A stretch of 64,000 nt of DNA from contig NC_090320.1 of the NCBI RefSeq assembly GCF_040869045.1, positions 241,738,978 to 241,802,977 of the forward strand, read 5' to 3'. Below, in pieces: positions 37,801-49,964 of this stretch; positions within the stretch are counted from its first letter, which is position 1; each line of letters begins with the position of its first letter. This stretch comes from Eurosta solidaginis. Lineage: Eukaryota > Arthropoda > Insecta > Diptera > Tephritidae. A program made the translations under genes and the position numbers. The notes under the pieces were generated by a model. The model saw only the letters and a program-made list of their open reading frames with translations. It made no database searches and was not told where the DNA came from.

Positions 37801-40188
37801 AGATGAAACATTTGAGCAACGCAACAATTGAGAATTTGGAGCTATGTACTCAGGGGAGTTTGTGAACATAATGCGTCCTACAGATGGCAATTTCGATAGT
37901 TGCACAGATTTTCGAATTTACAAAAAACTTTTTCTATTAATTATAAACAAATAAAGTAATATTTGTTAACAAAAATAGGCCTATGCACTGCGGCTGATCA
38001 ATACGAATCGATTCATATAACTTTTATATGATTTTACGTATGCTGAGTATGCGAAACAGCCTGTCAATTGATGGTATGGAAATTTTGTTAGCGTATTAAT
38101 ATATAGATAGTAGGTAATATACTGCCTATGCAATATTTTGACCTAAAATCGAAAACGTTTTTGGGTCGTTTTTTTTTTTTCATTTAATATACAACGTGTA
38201 ATTTTCCGATTCAATCAAGTTGCATTTAAATAATAATAAACTAAGTTGAAATAGAAGATAATGTAATAAAATAAAATAAGAAATATCAAAATAAATTAGC
38301 ATAAAAGACAATATACAAATTTTAATGTAATATCTTTGTAGCAAATTTATTTATATTTTGTTCACTATAAGACGTGCTATATCTAAAATGAGCATAAAAT
38401 CTGGAAATGCAAAAAACATTTTGGTCAAATTTACAATTAATTGTTATAAATAAATAAATTTAGTTAGTTTGAACAAAAGTTGACTCATTATTTCTGATTT
38501 CATTTTTTTTAAAGCACCTAAAATGAAAAACAAAGAATCTGTTAAATAAAGACCTATGCTTTTACGTGTAAGTAAAATTTGTCCAATAAAATAGGCCGGT
38601 TAAGTTATTACTTCTCTTTAAAGTTTTTTTGTGCGCTAACAATTATTTTAGAACAATTTTTTAAGGATTTTGGTACAAACCAATATAGGTAATTGGAAAC
38701 AATATTTTATTTCAACAGAAAATGAGCGAAGCAGTAGTTCTCTCACCGTTTGGCGTGTACAAATATATACATATGTAAAGATGAAACATTTGAGCAACGC
38801 AACAATTGAGAATTTGGAGCTATGTACTCTGGGGGTTTGTGAACATAATGCGTCCTGCAGATGGCAATTTCGATAGTTGCACAGATTTTCGAATTTACAA
38901 AAAATTTTTCTATTAATTATAAACAAATAGAGTAATATTTGTTAACAAAAATAGGCCTATGCACTGCGGCTGATCAATACGAATCGATTCATATAACTTT
39001 TATATGATTTTACGTATGCTAAGTATGCGAAACAGCCTGTCAATTGATGGTATGGAAATTTTGTTAGCGTATTAATATATAGATAGTAGGTAATATACTG
39101 CCTATGCAATATTTTGACCTAAAATCGAAAACGTTTTTGGGTCGTTTTTTTCGTTTAATATACAACGTGAAATTTTCCGATTCAATCAAGTTGCATTTAA
39201 ATAAGAATAAACTAAGTTGAAATAAAAGATAATATAATAAAATAAGAAATATCAAAATAAATTAGCATAAAAGACAATATAAAAATTTTAATGTAATATC
39301 TTTGTAGCAAATTTAATATACAACGTGATAAAATATAATATAATATAATAAAATAAAATAAGAAATATCAAGATAAATTAGCGTAAAAGACAATATACGA
39401 ATTTTAATGTAATATCTTTGTAGCAAATTTATTTATTTTTTGTTAACTATAAGACGTGCTATATCTAAAATGAGCATAAAATCTGGAAATGCAAAAAACA
39501 TTTGGGTCAAATTTGCAATTAATTTTTATAAATAAATAAAAATAGTGAGTTTGAACAAAAGTTGACTCATTATTTCTAATTTCATTTTTTTTTAAAGCAC
39601 CTAAAATGAAAAGCAAAGAATCTGTTAAATAAAGACCTATGCTTTTACGTGTAAGTAAAATTTGTCCAAAAAAATAGGCCGGTTAAGTTATTACTTCTCT
39701 TTAAAGTTTTTTTGTGAGCTAACAATTATTTTAGAACAATTTTTTTAGGATTTTGGTACAAACCAATATAGGTAATTGGAAACAATGGGAAACAATATTT
39801 TATTTCAACAGAAAATGAGCGAAGCAGTAGTTCTCTCACCGTTTGGCGTGTACAAATATATACATATGTAAAGATGAAACATTTGAGCAACGCAACAATT
39901 GAGAATTTGGAGCTATGTACTCAGGGGGGTTTGTGAACATAATGCGTCCTACAGATGGCAATTTCGATAGTTGCACAGATTTTCGAATTTACAAAAAACT
40001 TTTTCTATTAATTATAAACAAATAGAGTAATATTTGTTAACAAAAATAGGCCTATGCACTGCGGCTGATCAATGCTAATCGATTCATATAACTTTTATAT
40101 GATTTTACGTATGCTAAGTATGCGAAACAGCCTGTCAATTGATTGTATGGAAATTTTGTTAGCATGTTAATATATAGATACTGTAAAG
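34846..40188 (+). repeat. AT-rich satellite, five tandem units of ~1.09 kb
   Basis: The unit start TAATATACTG recurs at 34846, 35933, 37027, 38115 and 39091, giving lengths of 1087, 1094, 1088, 976 and about 1,100 bp. Each unit has an AATAAAATAAAATAAGAAAT block, a middle with GCGAAGCAGTAGTTCTCTC and a right part with CACTGCGGCTGATCAATAC, ending GTTAGCGTATTAATATATAG. Inside most units a ~115-bp block beginning AATATACAACGTG occurs twice. Unit 4 has one copy, which explains its shorter length. No real coding region; the L/Y/I-rich minus frames are AT-bias artefacts. Confidence 0.85.
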
Positions 40189-41257
40189 ATATTAAATTTT
40201 TTGTTAAAATTTTACTTAAAAAAAAATTTTTTTTTTTAAAGTGGGCGTGGTCCTTCTCCGATTTGACTAATTTTTATTAAGAGTACATACAGTAATAGGA
40301 GTAACGTTCCTGCCAAATTTCATCATGATATCTTCAACGACTGCCAAATTACAGCTTGCAAAATTTTTAAATTACATTAGGGGGACTCATGTAACCGTAT
40401 AAATGCCTTATAAAGTGTGTAAACGTATAAATTTATCTAGTTTACGCACGAGCTGTCAAATTTTGTATGAAAAATCATTTACACAATTTGTATAAATTTA
40501 CGCGCACATTTCATTGTGTAAACGCGGTAAACTCAAAGGAATGCAACCTTGCAGACATTACAGACGGCATTTTCATCAAAAATATCCTACATCAGCAAGT
40601 AAAAGGCGTTTTAGTTTTGATTTTTCACTTAATCTTGGTATTTTTTAATTTGTATAACAATCAAAAAAATTTTTTTGGAAATAATAGAGCTGAAAAACAA
40701 TCAAGTTTATCAAGAGTATTACTAGGTGCGTTCATATAACCGCGTGTGTAAATGGATATAATTTTACACCTTATAAGTTTATATGCTATCATGAGTCCCC
40801 CTATTCTTTTAAAAGTGGGCGGTGCCACACCCAGTGTCCAAAATTTTACTAATTTTCTATTGTGCGTCATAAGTTCAACTCAGTTACCAAGTTTCATCGC
40901 TTTATCTGTCTTTGGTAATGAATTATCGCACTTTTTCCGTTTTTCGAAATTATCGATATCAAAAAAGTGGGCGTGGTTATAGTCCGATATCGTTCATTTT
41001 AAACAGCGATCTGAGACGAGTGCTCAGGAACCTACATTTCAAATTTCATCAAGATACGTCAAAATTTACTCAAGTTATCGTGTTAACGGACGGACGGACG
41101 CACGGACGGACGGACATGGCTCAATCAAATTTTTTTTCGATCCTGATGATTTTGATATATGGAAGTCTATATCTATCTCGATTCCTTTATACCTGTACAA
41201 CTAACCGTTATCCAATCAAACTTAATATACTCTGTGAGCTCTGCTCAACTGAGTATA
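40189..41257 (-). mobile_element. HINE, 3'-truncated, minus strand
   Basis: It runs from CTGTAAAGATATT (~40187) to the 5' stem-loop end (GAGCTCTGCTCAACTGAGTATA, ending 41257), so the central repeats and the 3' end are missing. The CGGA/GGAC tract lies at ~41088-41114. A MITE splits it at 40378-40803. Eight bases after its end the next HINE begins in the same orientation. Confidence 0.8.
40378..40803. mobile_element. MITE with 12-bp TIRs and TA duplication, inside HINE
   Basis: Inverted ends GGGGGACTCATG (40380-40391) and CATGAGTCCCCC (40790-40801) are flanked by TA on each side. The insert is 422 bp. It interrupts the HINE block that elsewhere reads TTTTTAAATTAC followed by CTTCTTTTAAAAGTGGG. 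A TA duplication points to a Tc1/mariner-type source. Subterminal sequence also repeats the GTATAAA(T/C) theme. A 90-codon frame inside (40467-40739) has no recognisable domain. Confidence 0.8.
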
Positions 41258-41264
41258 AAAAAAA

Positions 41265-43709
41265 AACAAGTAAGGAAAGTTAAGTTCGGGTGTAACCGAA
41301 CATTACATACTCAGTTGAGAGCTATGGTGACAACATAAAGGAAAATAACCATGTAGGAAAATGAACCGAGGGAAACCCTGGAATGTGTTTGTATGACATG
41401 TGTATCAAATGAAAGGCATTAAAGAGTATTTTATGAGGGAGTGGGCCATAGTTCTATAGGTGGACGCCATTTAGGGATATCGCCATAAAGGTGGATCAGG
41501 GTTGACTCTAGAATTTGTTTGTACGATATGGGTATCAAATGAAAGGTGTTAATGAGTAATTTAAAAGGGAGTGAGCCTTAGTTCTATAGGTGGACGCCGT
41601 TTCGAAATATCGCCATAAAGGTGGACCACGGGTGACTCTAGAATGTGTTTGTACGATATGGGTATCAAATTAAAGGTATTAATGAGGGTTTTAAAAGGGA
41701 GTGGTGGTAGTTGTATAAGTGGTCGCCTTTTCGATATATCTCCATAAAGGTGGACCAGGGGTGACCCTAGAATTTGTTTGTACAATATGGGTATCAAAAA
41801 GAAAGGTGTTAATGAGTAATTTAAAAGGGAGTGAGCCTTAGTTCTATAGGTGGACGCCGTTTCGAAATACATATCGCCATAAAGGTGGACCAGGGGTGAC
41901 TCTAGAATGTGTTTGTACGATATGGGTATCAAATTAAAGGTATTAATGAGGGTTTTAAAAGGGAGTGGTGGTAGTTGTATAAGTGGTCGGCTTTTCGAGA
42001 TATCGCCATAAAGGTGGACCAGGGGTGACTCTAGAATACGTTTGTACAATATGGGTATCAAACGAAAGGTGTTAATGAGTATTTTAAAAGGAGTGGGCCT
42101 TAGTTCTATAGGTGAACGCCTTTTCGAGGTATCGCAATAAAGGTGGACCAGGGGTGACTCTAGACTTTGTTTGTACAATATGGGTATCAAAAAGAAAGGT
42201 GTTAATGAGTAATTTAAAAGGGAGTGAGCCTTAGTTCTATAGGTGGACGCCGTTTCGAAATACATATCGCCATAAAGGTGGACAAGGGGTGACTCTAGAA
42301 TGTGTTTGTACGATATGGGTATCAAATTAAAGGTATTAATGAGAGTTTTAAAAGGGAGTGGTGGTAGTTGTATATGTGAAGGCGTTTTCCAGATATCGAC
42401 CAAAATGTGGGCCAGGGTGACCCAGAACATCATCTGTTTGATACCGCTAATTTATTTTTATATGTAAGACCTGCAAAGATTTCAAGGGTTTTTTATTTCG
42501 CCCTGCAGAACTTTTTCATTTTCTTCTACTTAATATGGTAGGTGTCACAACCATTTTACAAAGTTTTTTCGCGTCAATAAACCAATCCAATTATCATGTT
42601 TCATCCCTTTTTTCGTATTTGGTATAGAATTTTGGCATTTTTTTAATTTTTCGTAATTTTCGATATCGAAAAAGTGGGCGTGGTCATAGTCGGATTTCCT
42701 TCATTTTTTATACCAAGACAAAGTGCGTTCAGATAAGTACGTGAACTAAGTTCAGTAAAGATATGTCGATTTTGGCTGTAGTTATCGTGTTAACGGCCAT
42801 GCGGAAGGACAGACGGACGACCGTGTATAAAAACTGGGCGTGGCTTCAACCGATTTCGCCCATATTCACAGAAAACAGTTAACGTCATAAAATCTATGCC
42901 TCTACCAAATTTCAAAAGGATTGGTAAATATTTGTTCGACTTATGGCATTAAAAGTATCCTAGACAAATTAAATGAAAAAGGGCGGAGCCACGCCCATTT
43001 CGAAATTTTCTTTTTTTTTGTATTTTGTTGCACCATATCATTACTGGAGTTCAATGTTGAGATAATTTACTTATATACTGTAAAGATATTAAATTTTTTG
43101 TTAAAATTTTACTTAAACATTTTTTTTTTTTCAAAGTGGGCGTCGGCCTTCTCCGATTTTGCTAATTTTTATTAAGCGTACATATAGTAATAGGAGTAAC
43201 GTACCTGCCAAATTTCATCATGATATCTTCAACGACTGCCAAATTACAGCTTGCAAAATTTTTAAATTACCTTCTTTTAAAAGTGGGCGGTGCCACGCCC
43301 ATTGTCAAAAGTTTTACTAATTTTCAATTCTGCGTCATAAGTTCAACTCACCTACCAAATTTGATCGCTTTATCTGTCTTTGGTAATGAATTATTGCACT
43401 TTTTCGGTTTTTCGAAATTTTCGATATCGAAAAAGTGGGCGTGGTTATAGTCCGATATCGTTTATTTTAAATAGCGATCTGAGATGAGTACTCAGGAACC
43501 TACATACCAAATTCCATCAAGATACCTCAAAATTTACTCAAGTTATCGTGTTAACGGACGGACGGACATGGCTCAATCAAATTTTTTTTCGATCCTGATG
43601 ATTTTGATATATGGAAGTTTATATCTATCTCGATTCCTTTATACCTGTAAAACCAACCGTTATGCAATCAAACTTAATATACTCTGTGAGTTCTGCTCAA
43701 CTGAGTATA
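41265..43709 (-). mobile_element. HINE, full length, minus strand
   Basis: Both ends are present: AACAAGTAAGG and the hairpin TTCGGGTGTAACCGAA at the left (3' end), and the 5' stem-loop ending GAGTATA at 43709. It has about seven ~130-bp repeat units between 41.40 and 42.43 kb, then the conserved blocks and a CGGA tract at ~43555. The 290-codon minus frame (41561-42433) is made of the repeat itself, with LIPISYKHILESPLVHLYGD recurring every ~43 residues, and is not a gene. Confidence 0.85.
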
Positions 43710-44107
43710 AAAACAAATGACAATAGCACAATATTTTTTTGTTCGCAAATTTTTTTCGACCCAGTCTTATATACCTTTTACGTGTACTTCGAATCAGTTT
43801 TAATCTATTGATAATTCACTGGTTAAGTTTGGCCGAAACAGCTTTAAACAAGTGCGTGGCAGTCTTCTTGTTGATGCTGAAAGTTAAATCGCTATATAAT
43901 TATTTTTTACTACGGAAGTACTACACATTAAACTACAACAACATTTATTGAACTAGGTTATGAGGCATTGTAGAAATATTTGATTTGGGGTAGGATAATA
44001 CAGCAATTCTCTGCTAAGGAAATGTTTTAAAATGGATTTCAATCAAATTCCACAAAGTTTTCAGATTGTGTAGCATTTTTTGTAAACGTCTTTGTATGTA
44101 CGTACAC
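43710..44107. other. No gene recognised
   Basis: Sequence between the HINE and the fold-back element. The overlapping short plus frames have no domain. It includes the immediate left flank (CGTACAC) of the fold-back terminus. Confidence 0.4.
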
Positions 44108-45737
44108 TAAGCTGGGTTGATTTGCATGGACGAAAGTTAACCCATATCGCGCCATCAATTTTTCGATAGGTTTTGGGGTCAGGAAAAAAATTCCACTAAG
44201 CATACCCAAAAAAAAATTTTCGGGCCTGCAAAATTTGAGTTTTTTGACTTTTTTTCTTTGATTTTTAAGGTTTTTTCATGACCTATTTAAAAAATTTTCA
44301 TTTGATTTTAAAATTTTCACGTATACCCTGTCCGACTCAAAATTGTCCGCTAAAAACTTTGGCGATAACAGTTTTTTGAAAAAAAATATTTTTTTGGGTT
44401 TTGAGGAGTGTTTTTTAAGGGTTTCTCCAGAAACGTGCAAAATTGTTGCCGATGAAAACGAATTTGTCTCATAGTTCCTATCCCACTCAAAATTATGCGA
44501 TAAAAACGTTGGCATTAACAGTTTTTAAAAAAAATTTTTTTTTTTTGTTTTTGGGACTTGTTTTGGTCGAAATCGATTTTTTTCATTCTCTAGGCTCCAA
44601 ATCATCTTTTATGTATATGTTTCCGTTAGACCCACCAATAAGTATACCAAAATGATCAGGGGACGAGCTGAGCTGATTTAGCCATGTTCGTTTGTCCGTC
44701 CGTCTGTCCGTTTGTTTGAACGCAAACTAGTCCCTCAATTTTTGAGATATCTTGATGAAATTTGGTAATCAGGCATATTTTGATGGGGGATTTGACATTT
44801 GTCGGAATCGACCGGAGCGGACCTTTATAGCATATACCTCCCATACAACCGATTGTTCAATAAGAGGGTTTTCGCCATTTATGCCTCATTTTAACAGCTA
44901 GCAACATAAAATTTTACCACAAGCTTACGTATTGGGCGTAGATGGTTGTCTGAAAAAATCGTCAAGATCGGACCCATTTATAATATATATCCCATACAAC
45001 CGATTGTTGAATAAGAGGGTTTTCGCCATTTATGCCTCATTTTAACAGCTAGCAACATCAAATTTTACTACAAGCTTACGTATTGGGCATAGATGGTTGT
45101 CTGAAAAAATCGTCAAGATCGGGCATATTTATAATATATATCCCATACAACTGACTGTTCAGGTAAGAGTATTTTCATCATTTTTGTCGAAATCGATTTT
45201 TAGTCCGATTTAGACGATTTTTTCAGACAACCATCTATGCCCAATACGTAATGGTAAAATTTGATGTTGCTAGCTGTTAAAATGAGGCAGAAATGGGGCA
45301 GAAATGGCGAAAACCCTCTTATTGAACAATCGGTTGTATGGGAGGTATATGCTATAGTGGTCCGATCCGCTCGATTCCGACAAATGTCAAATCCCCCATC
45401 TAAATATGCCTGCCTACCAAATTTCATTAAGATACCTCAAAAATTAAGGGACTAGTTTGCGTTCAAACTAACGGACAGACGGACGGACAGACGGACGGAC
45501 GGACGGACAGACGGACGGACAGACGGACATATCTAAATCAAGTCAGCTCGTCCCCTGATCGTTTTGGTATACTTATTGGTGGGTCTAACGGAAAAATATA
45601 CATAAAAAATGATATGGAGCCTTGAAAATGGAAAAAATCGATTTCGACCAAAACAAGTCCCAAAAACCAAAAAAAAAATTTTTTTTAAACTGTAATGCCA
45701 AAGTTTTTATCGCATGATTTTAAGTGGGATAGGAACT

Positions 45738-48700
45738 TACTTACTTACTTAATTGGCGCTTAACCGTCTAAACGGTTATGGCCGTCCAACAAGGCGCGCC
45801 AGTCGCTCCTTCGCTCCGCCAACCGGCGCCAATTGGTCACACCAAGGGAGTTTAAATCGTTTTCCACCTGGTCCTTCCAACGGAGTGGGGGCCGCCCTCT
45901 ACCTCTGCTTCCATAGGCGGGTTCCGATAGAAACACTTTCTTGGCCGGAGCATCATCTTTCATTCGCATAACATGGCCTAGCCAGCGCAGCCGCTGCGTT
46001 TTAATTCGCTGGACTATGTTGATGTCTGCGTATAGCTCGTACAGCTCATCATTAAATCTTCTTCGGTACTCGCCATCGCCAACGCGTAGAGGTCCATAAA
46101 TCTTTCGAAGAACTTTTCTCTCGAACACTCCCAAAGCCGCTTCATCTGCTGTTGTCATGGTCCATGCTTCTGCCCCATATAGCAGGACGGGTACGATAAG
46201 TGACTTGTAGAGTATGATTTTCGTTCGCCGAGAGAGGACTTTACTTTTCAATTGCCTACCTAGTCCAAAGTAGCATTTATTGGCAAGATTGATTCTTCGC
46301 TGGATTTCAGTGCTGATGTTGTTGCTAGTGTTGATGCTGGTTCCCAAATAAACGAAGTCTTTTACTATTTCGAAATTATGGCTGCCAACAGTAGCGTGGT
46401 TGCCAAGGCGCATATGCGCTGACTCTTTGCTCGATGACAGCAGGTACTTCGTTTTGTCCTCATTCACCATCAAACCCATCTTTACCGCTTCTTTTTCCAG
46501 CTTGGAGTAAGCAGAACTAACAGCGCGGGTGTTTAGGCCGATGATATCAATGTAATCAGCATATGCCAGTAATTGCACGCTTTTATAGTATATTGTTCCA
46601 GTGCGGTTAAGTTCTGCAGCTAGTATAATTTTCTCCAGCATCAAATTAAAGAAATCGCACGATAGGGGGTCACCCTGTCTGAAACCTCGTTTAGTTTCGA
46701 ACGGCTCGGAGAGGTCCTTCCCAATTCTGACTGAGCTGATGGTGTTGCTCAACGTCATTTTGCACAGCCGTATAAGTTTTGCGGGGAAACCAAATTCAGA
46801 CATAGCGGCATATAGGCAGCTCCTTTTCGTGCTGTCGAAGGCGGCTTTAAAGTCGACGAAGAGGTGATGTGTGTCGATTCTCTTTTCACGGGTTTTTTCC
46901 AAGATTTGGCGCATTGTGAAAATCTGGTCGATGGTAGATTTACCAGGTCTGAAGCCGCACTGATAAGGTCCAATCAGCCGGTTCACGGTGGGCTTCAATC
47001 TTTCGCACAATACACTTGAAAGGACCTTATATGCGATATTAAGAAGGCTGATTCCACGATAGTTGGTGCATATTGCAGTATCCCCCTTCTTGTGGACTGG
47101 GCAAAGAACACTTAGATTCCAACCGCCGGCATGCTTTCGTCCGCCCATATTTTGCTAAGAAGCTGCTGCATGCGCCTTACCAACTCCTCGCCGCCGAACT
47201 TGAATAGCTCCGCAGGCAATCCATCAGCGCCCACGGCCTTGTTGTTTTTCAATCTGGTTATTGCTATTCTAACTTCGTCATAATCGGGCGGGGGGACATA
47301 TATTCCATCATCATCGATTGCGGGATCGGGTTCTTCATCTCTGCGCGGTGAATTGCTGCCTCCATTTAGGAGAGCAGAGAAGTGTTCCCTCCATAATCTA
47401 AGCACTCTCTGGACATCAGTTACAAGGTCGCCGTTTTCATTCCTACAGGAGTTTGCCCCGGTCTTAAAACCTTCCCTCTGTCGCCGTATTTTTTGGTAGA
47501 ATTTTCGGGCGTTATTCCTGGTGGCTAGCAGCTCAAGCTCCTCGCACTCACGCCTTTCTGCTTCTGCTTTTTTCTTCATGAAAAGGCGTCTCGCTTCCCT
47601 TTTCAACTCACGATAGCGTTCACACACTCCTCTTGTCGCGCTCGCTTTTAACGTAGCCCTGTAGGCAGCGTCTTTTCTTTCGGTTGCAACGCGGCATTCT
47701 TCATCATACCAGTTGTTTTTTCGTGGCCGCCGGTAACCAATTTTTTCCTCGGCGGCAGTATGAAGTGCTTTGGAGATATGCTCCCACTGCTCCTGTATTC
47801 CTTCAGGATGAGTTGTGCCCTCAGAGAGCAGGTGTGAGAGTCGAGTTGCGAAATCATTGGCAGTCTGTTGTGATTGAAGCTTTTCGACGTCTAGCTTTCC
47901 TTGTGTTTTTTGTTCCTTGTTTTTAGCCGCGTTGAGGCGGGTGCGTATTTTGGCTGCAACGAGATAATGGTCCGAATCGATGTTAGGTCCTCGGATCGTT
48001 CGCACATCTAAAACACTGGAGGCATCTATCACAACGTGATCGATCTGATTGCGAGTATTTCGATCAGGAGACAGCCATGTAGCTTGATGTATCTTTTTAT
48101 GCATGAACCTCGTGCTTGATATGACCATGTTTCGAGCACCGGCAAAGTCAATCAGCCTCAGTCCGTTAGGAGAAGTTTCATTGTGTAGGCTGAACTTTCC
48201 GACTGTAGGGCCAAAAACACCTTCTTTGCCCACCCTGGCGTTAAAGTCGCCAAGCACGACGTTTATATCATGACGGGGGCAGCGCTCGTATGTGCGTTCT
48301 AATTGTTCATAAAAAGTGTCTTTCACCTCATCGTCTTTCTCCTCTGTCGGCGCATGGGCGCAGATGAATGATATATTAAAAAATTTTGCTTTTATTCGAA
48401 TAGCGGCGAGACGCTCGTCCACAGGCGTGAACGCCAGCACTTGGCGACAAAGTCTCTCTCCCACCACGAATCCGACGCAGAAACTGCGCTTATTCGCATG
48501 GCCACTCCAATATATGTCACAATTTTTAGATCTTCTTTCTTCCTTGCTTTGACGAGGACATCAACCAGCCGGGCATCTGCACCAATCCCATTCAGGGAGC
48601 GGACGTTCCAGGTGCATGCCCTCAATTCATTGTCCTTCAAACGTTTGCCATGGTCGTCATTAATAGAAGGTGTATTTATCCGAGGCTTGTTGTTATATTT

Positions 48701-49115
48701 CGTTGGAGTTTGGTTTTACGTGGCGGGTCCCAAGCCCAGCGCACAACCCGCTCAGCGGGGGTGAAAATATTACTTGGCACGTTTATATAGCGAGCCGCTT
48801 GCTCCAAGACAGACGCCCGCTTGCAGCCGCGCCTAGAGGTGTACAGACGCTGCCGATGAAATCTCCCCCGGCTAGCCCTTAAACCGATTATGTCAGAGTG
48901 GCCTAGCCAGGTTGTCGCCTTCTCACATTAGCTCACCGCTAAACGGGTGTTTAGCGGCTACCCAGAGGATACTTGGCCGCAAGCGACCGGCAGTAGTGAG
49001 CTGCTTGAACCGCATGCAAAAGAATCGCTCTGGCCATTCCCAGGTGAATGGCGGTCAGAAGCTTTCCCCACTTTCGTGGACTTCTACACACGGCCCCACC
49101 CTCCACCCTCCACCC
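45738..49115 (-). mobile_element. RTE-type LINE, nearly full length, with 13-bp target-site duplication
   Basis: The element is 3.38 kb on the minus strand. The duplicated target TGGGATAGGAACT lies at 45725-45737 and 49116-49128; the uninterrupted site is preserved in the neighbouring tandem copy near 50288. Its 3' end carries a short (AAGT)n tail (TTACTTACTTACTT on the plus strand). The 5' UTR runs from 49115 to ~48641 and starts with a GGGTGGA repeat. The presence of both ends and a clean duplication implies a fairly young insertion. Confidence 0.9.
45760..48640 (-). pseudogene. RTE endonuclease/reverse transcriptase ORF, two frameshifts
   Basis: This is a single long ORF broken into three frames. 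The N-terminus (48640 to ~48460) begins MKDNELRACTWNVRSLNGIG, an APE-type endonuclease start. The second frame (48467-47112) carries VVLGDFNARVGKEG, NQIDHVVIDA and SDHYLV of the endonuclease, then a K/R/E-rich linker and the start of the RT. The third frame (47148-45760) carries NYRGISLLN, GFRPGKSTIDQIF, VDFKAAFDS, RQGDPLSC and YADYIDIIG, then the C-terminal RLRWLGHVMRM and GRGRPPLRWKDQV typical of RTE-like LINEs. The RT catalytic box reads YADY instead of YADD, so the second catalytic Asp is lost. Frameshifts lie at ~48460 and ~47130. It would have nicked target DNA and copied its RNA there; this copy is inactive. Confidence 0.88.
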
Positions 49116-49399
49116 TGGGATAGGAACTATGTGAGACAAATTCGTTTTCATCGGCAAATATTTTTTTTTTTTTTCAAAAAACTGTTATCGCCAAAGTTTT
49201 TAGCGGACAATTTTAAGTCGGACAGGGTATACATGAAAATTTTAAAATCAAATGAAAATTTTTTAAGTAGGTCATGAAAAATTTGCAGGCTCGAAAATAA
49301 TTTTTTGGGGTATGTTTAGTGGACCTTTTTTTCCTGAGCCCAAAACCTATCGAAAAATTGATGGCGCGATATAGGTTAATAAATCGACCCAGCTTAATA

Positions 49400-49650
49400 T
49401 ACACTAGACTGTTTTAGGAAATATTTCATTATCAAAAACAACCGCCGCTAATTTGTACTCTACTTTTAATTTTTTTTTTTAAAGTTAGGAGTCTAAGAAT
49501 GTTTATGTCGATTGGGAAGGAGCGTTTTGTTGTTGAAATACACTGGAACACTTCCGGGTAGCGACTTCAGGAGAAAGTAAAGGAAAGGAAAGGAGGGGAA
49601 AGAAAATAAATACATAACAGAATTCAGACGGCATGTTATCATAATTGGAT
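49400..49650. other. Flank with A/G-rich patch, inside tandem duplication copy 1
   Basis: Between the fold-back end and the SINE fragment there is unassigned sequence including an AGGAAAGGAAAGGAGGGG patch at ~49580. The same stretch recurs at +1,170 bp (50567-50820). The 77-codon minus frames in both copies are spurious. Confidence 0.5.
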
Positions 49651-49964
49651 TGAAACCACATTGAAGATGCTGGGTTCGAGCACCGGGCAAAGTAATATCA
49701 ACAAACTGAGAAAGAAGTTTTTTCAATTAGAATAAAGGTTTTTCTAAGCGGCTTCGCTCCTCGGAAGTGCTTTGGCAAACGCTCCGAGTGTATTTCTGCC
49801 ATAAAAAGCTTCTCAGTGAAAACTCATCTGCCTTGCAGATGGACGTTTGGAGTCGGCGTTAAGCATGTAGGTCCAGTCCCACGAATTTGTAGGGAAACCC
49901 AAAAGGAGCACTACAGAAATTGGACGAGAAGTTCGATCTAAAATCTCCTCGGAGGTGATCTCGC
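49650..49964 (+). mobile_element. SINE fragment (tandem copy 1)
   Basis: The same SINE family as 4877-5241, with a decayed head. A B-box-like GGGTTCGAGCACC lies near 49672. The core (TATTTCTGCCATAAAAAGC, ~49790) and the segment GGTCCAGTCCCACGAATTTG follow. It stops at GATCTCGC, where the tandem duplication joins to copy 2. Confidence 0.75.

Larger units (their letters stand above)
44108..49396. mobile_element. Long fold-back (inverted-repeat) element, split by an RTE insertion
   Basis: The ends are TAAGCTGGGT at 44108 and ACCCAGCTTA ending 49396, in inverted orientation. The left arm runs to about 45127 and the right arm from about 45210 to 45737, continuing at 49129-49396 after the RTE insertion. 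Mirror blocks include GCATAGATGGTTGTCTGA (left ~45085) against TCAGACAACCATCTATGC (right ~45222), and GGCGATAACAGTTTTTTGA (left ~44361) against TCAAAAAACTGTTATCGCC (right ~49174). The left arm carries two copies of a ~151-bp block (gattgtt at 44851 and 45002). Each arm carries a CCGT/GGAC microsatellite. No transposase is visible, so it would be non-autonomous. Without the insertion it is about 1.9 kb. Confidence 0.8.

Noticed and set aside
34914..39255. Membrane-protein-like L/I/Y/F-rich minus frames (88-92 codons)
   Set aside because: They result from AATAAAATAAAATAAG repeats read in reverse and recur with each satellite unit.
40467..40739. 90-codon frame inside the MITE as a transposase exon
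   Set aside because: No DDE or DNA-binding motif is visible and the element is only 422 bp long.
41561..42433. 290-codon minus-strand open frame with ~43-residue tandem repeats
   Set aside because: It is the translation of the HINE ~130-bp repeat. The same peptide phrases appear in other HINE copies with stops, the period is not a fixed multiple of three, and no start context or domain exists.
45753..48882. Plus-strand frames across the RTE element (72-107 codons)
   Set aside because: Antisense shadows of the minus-strand RTE coding sequence.
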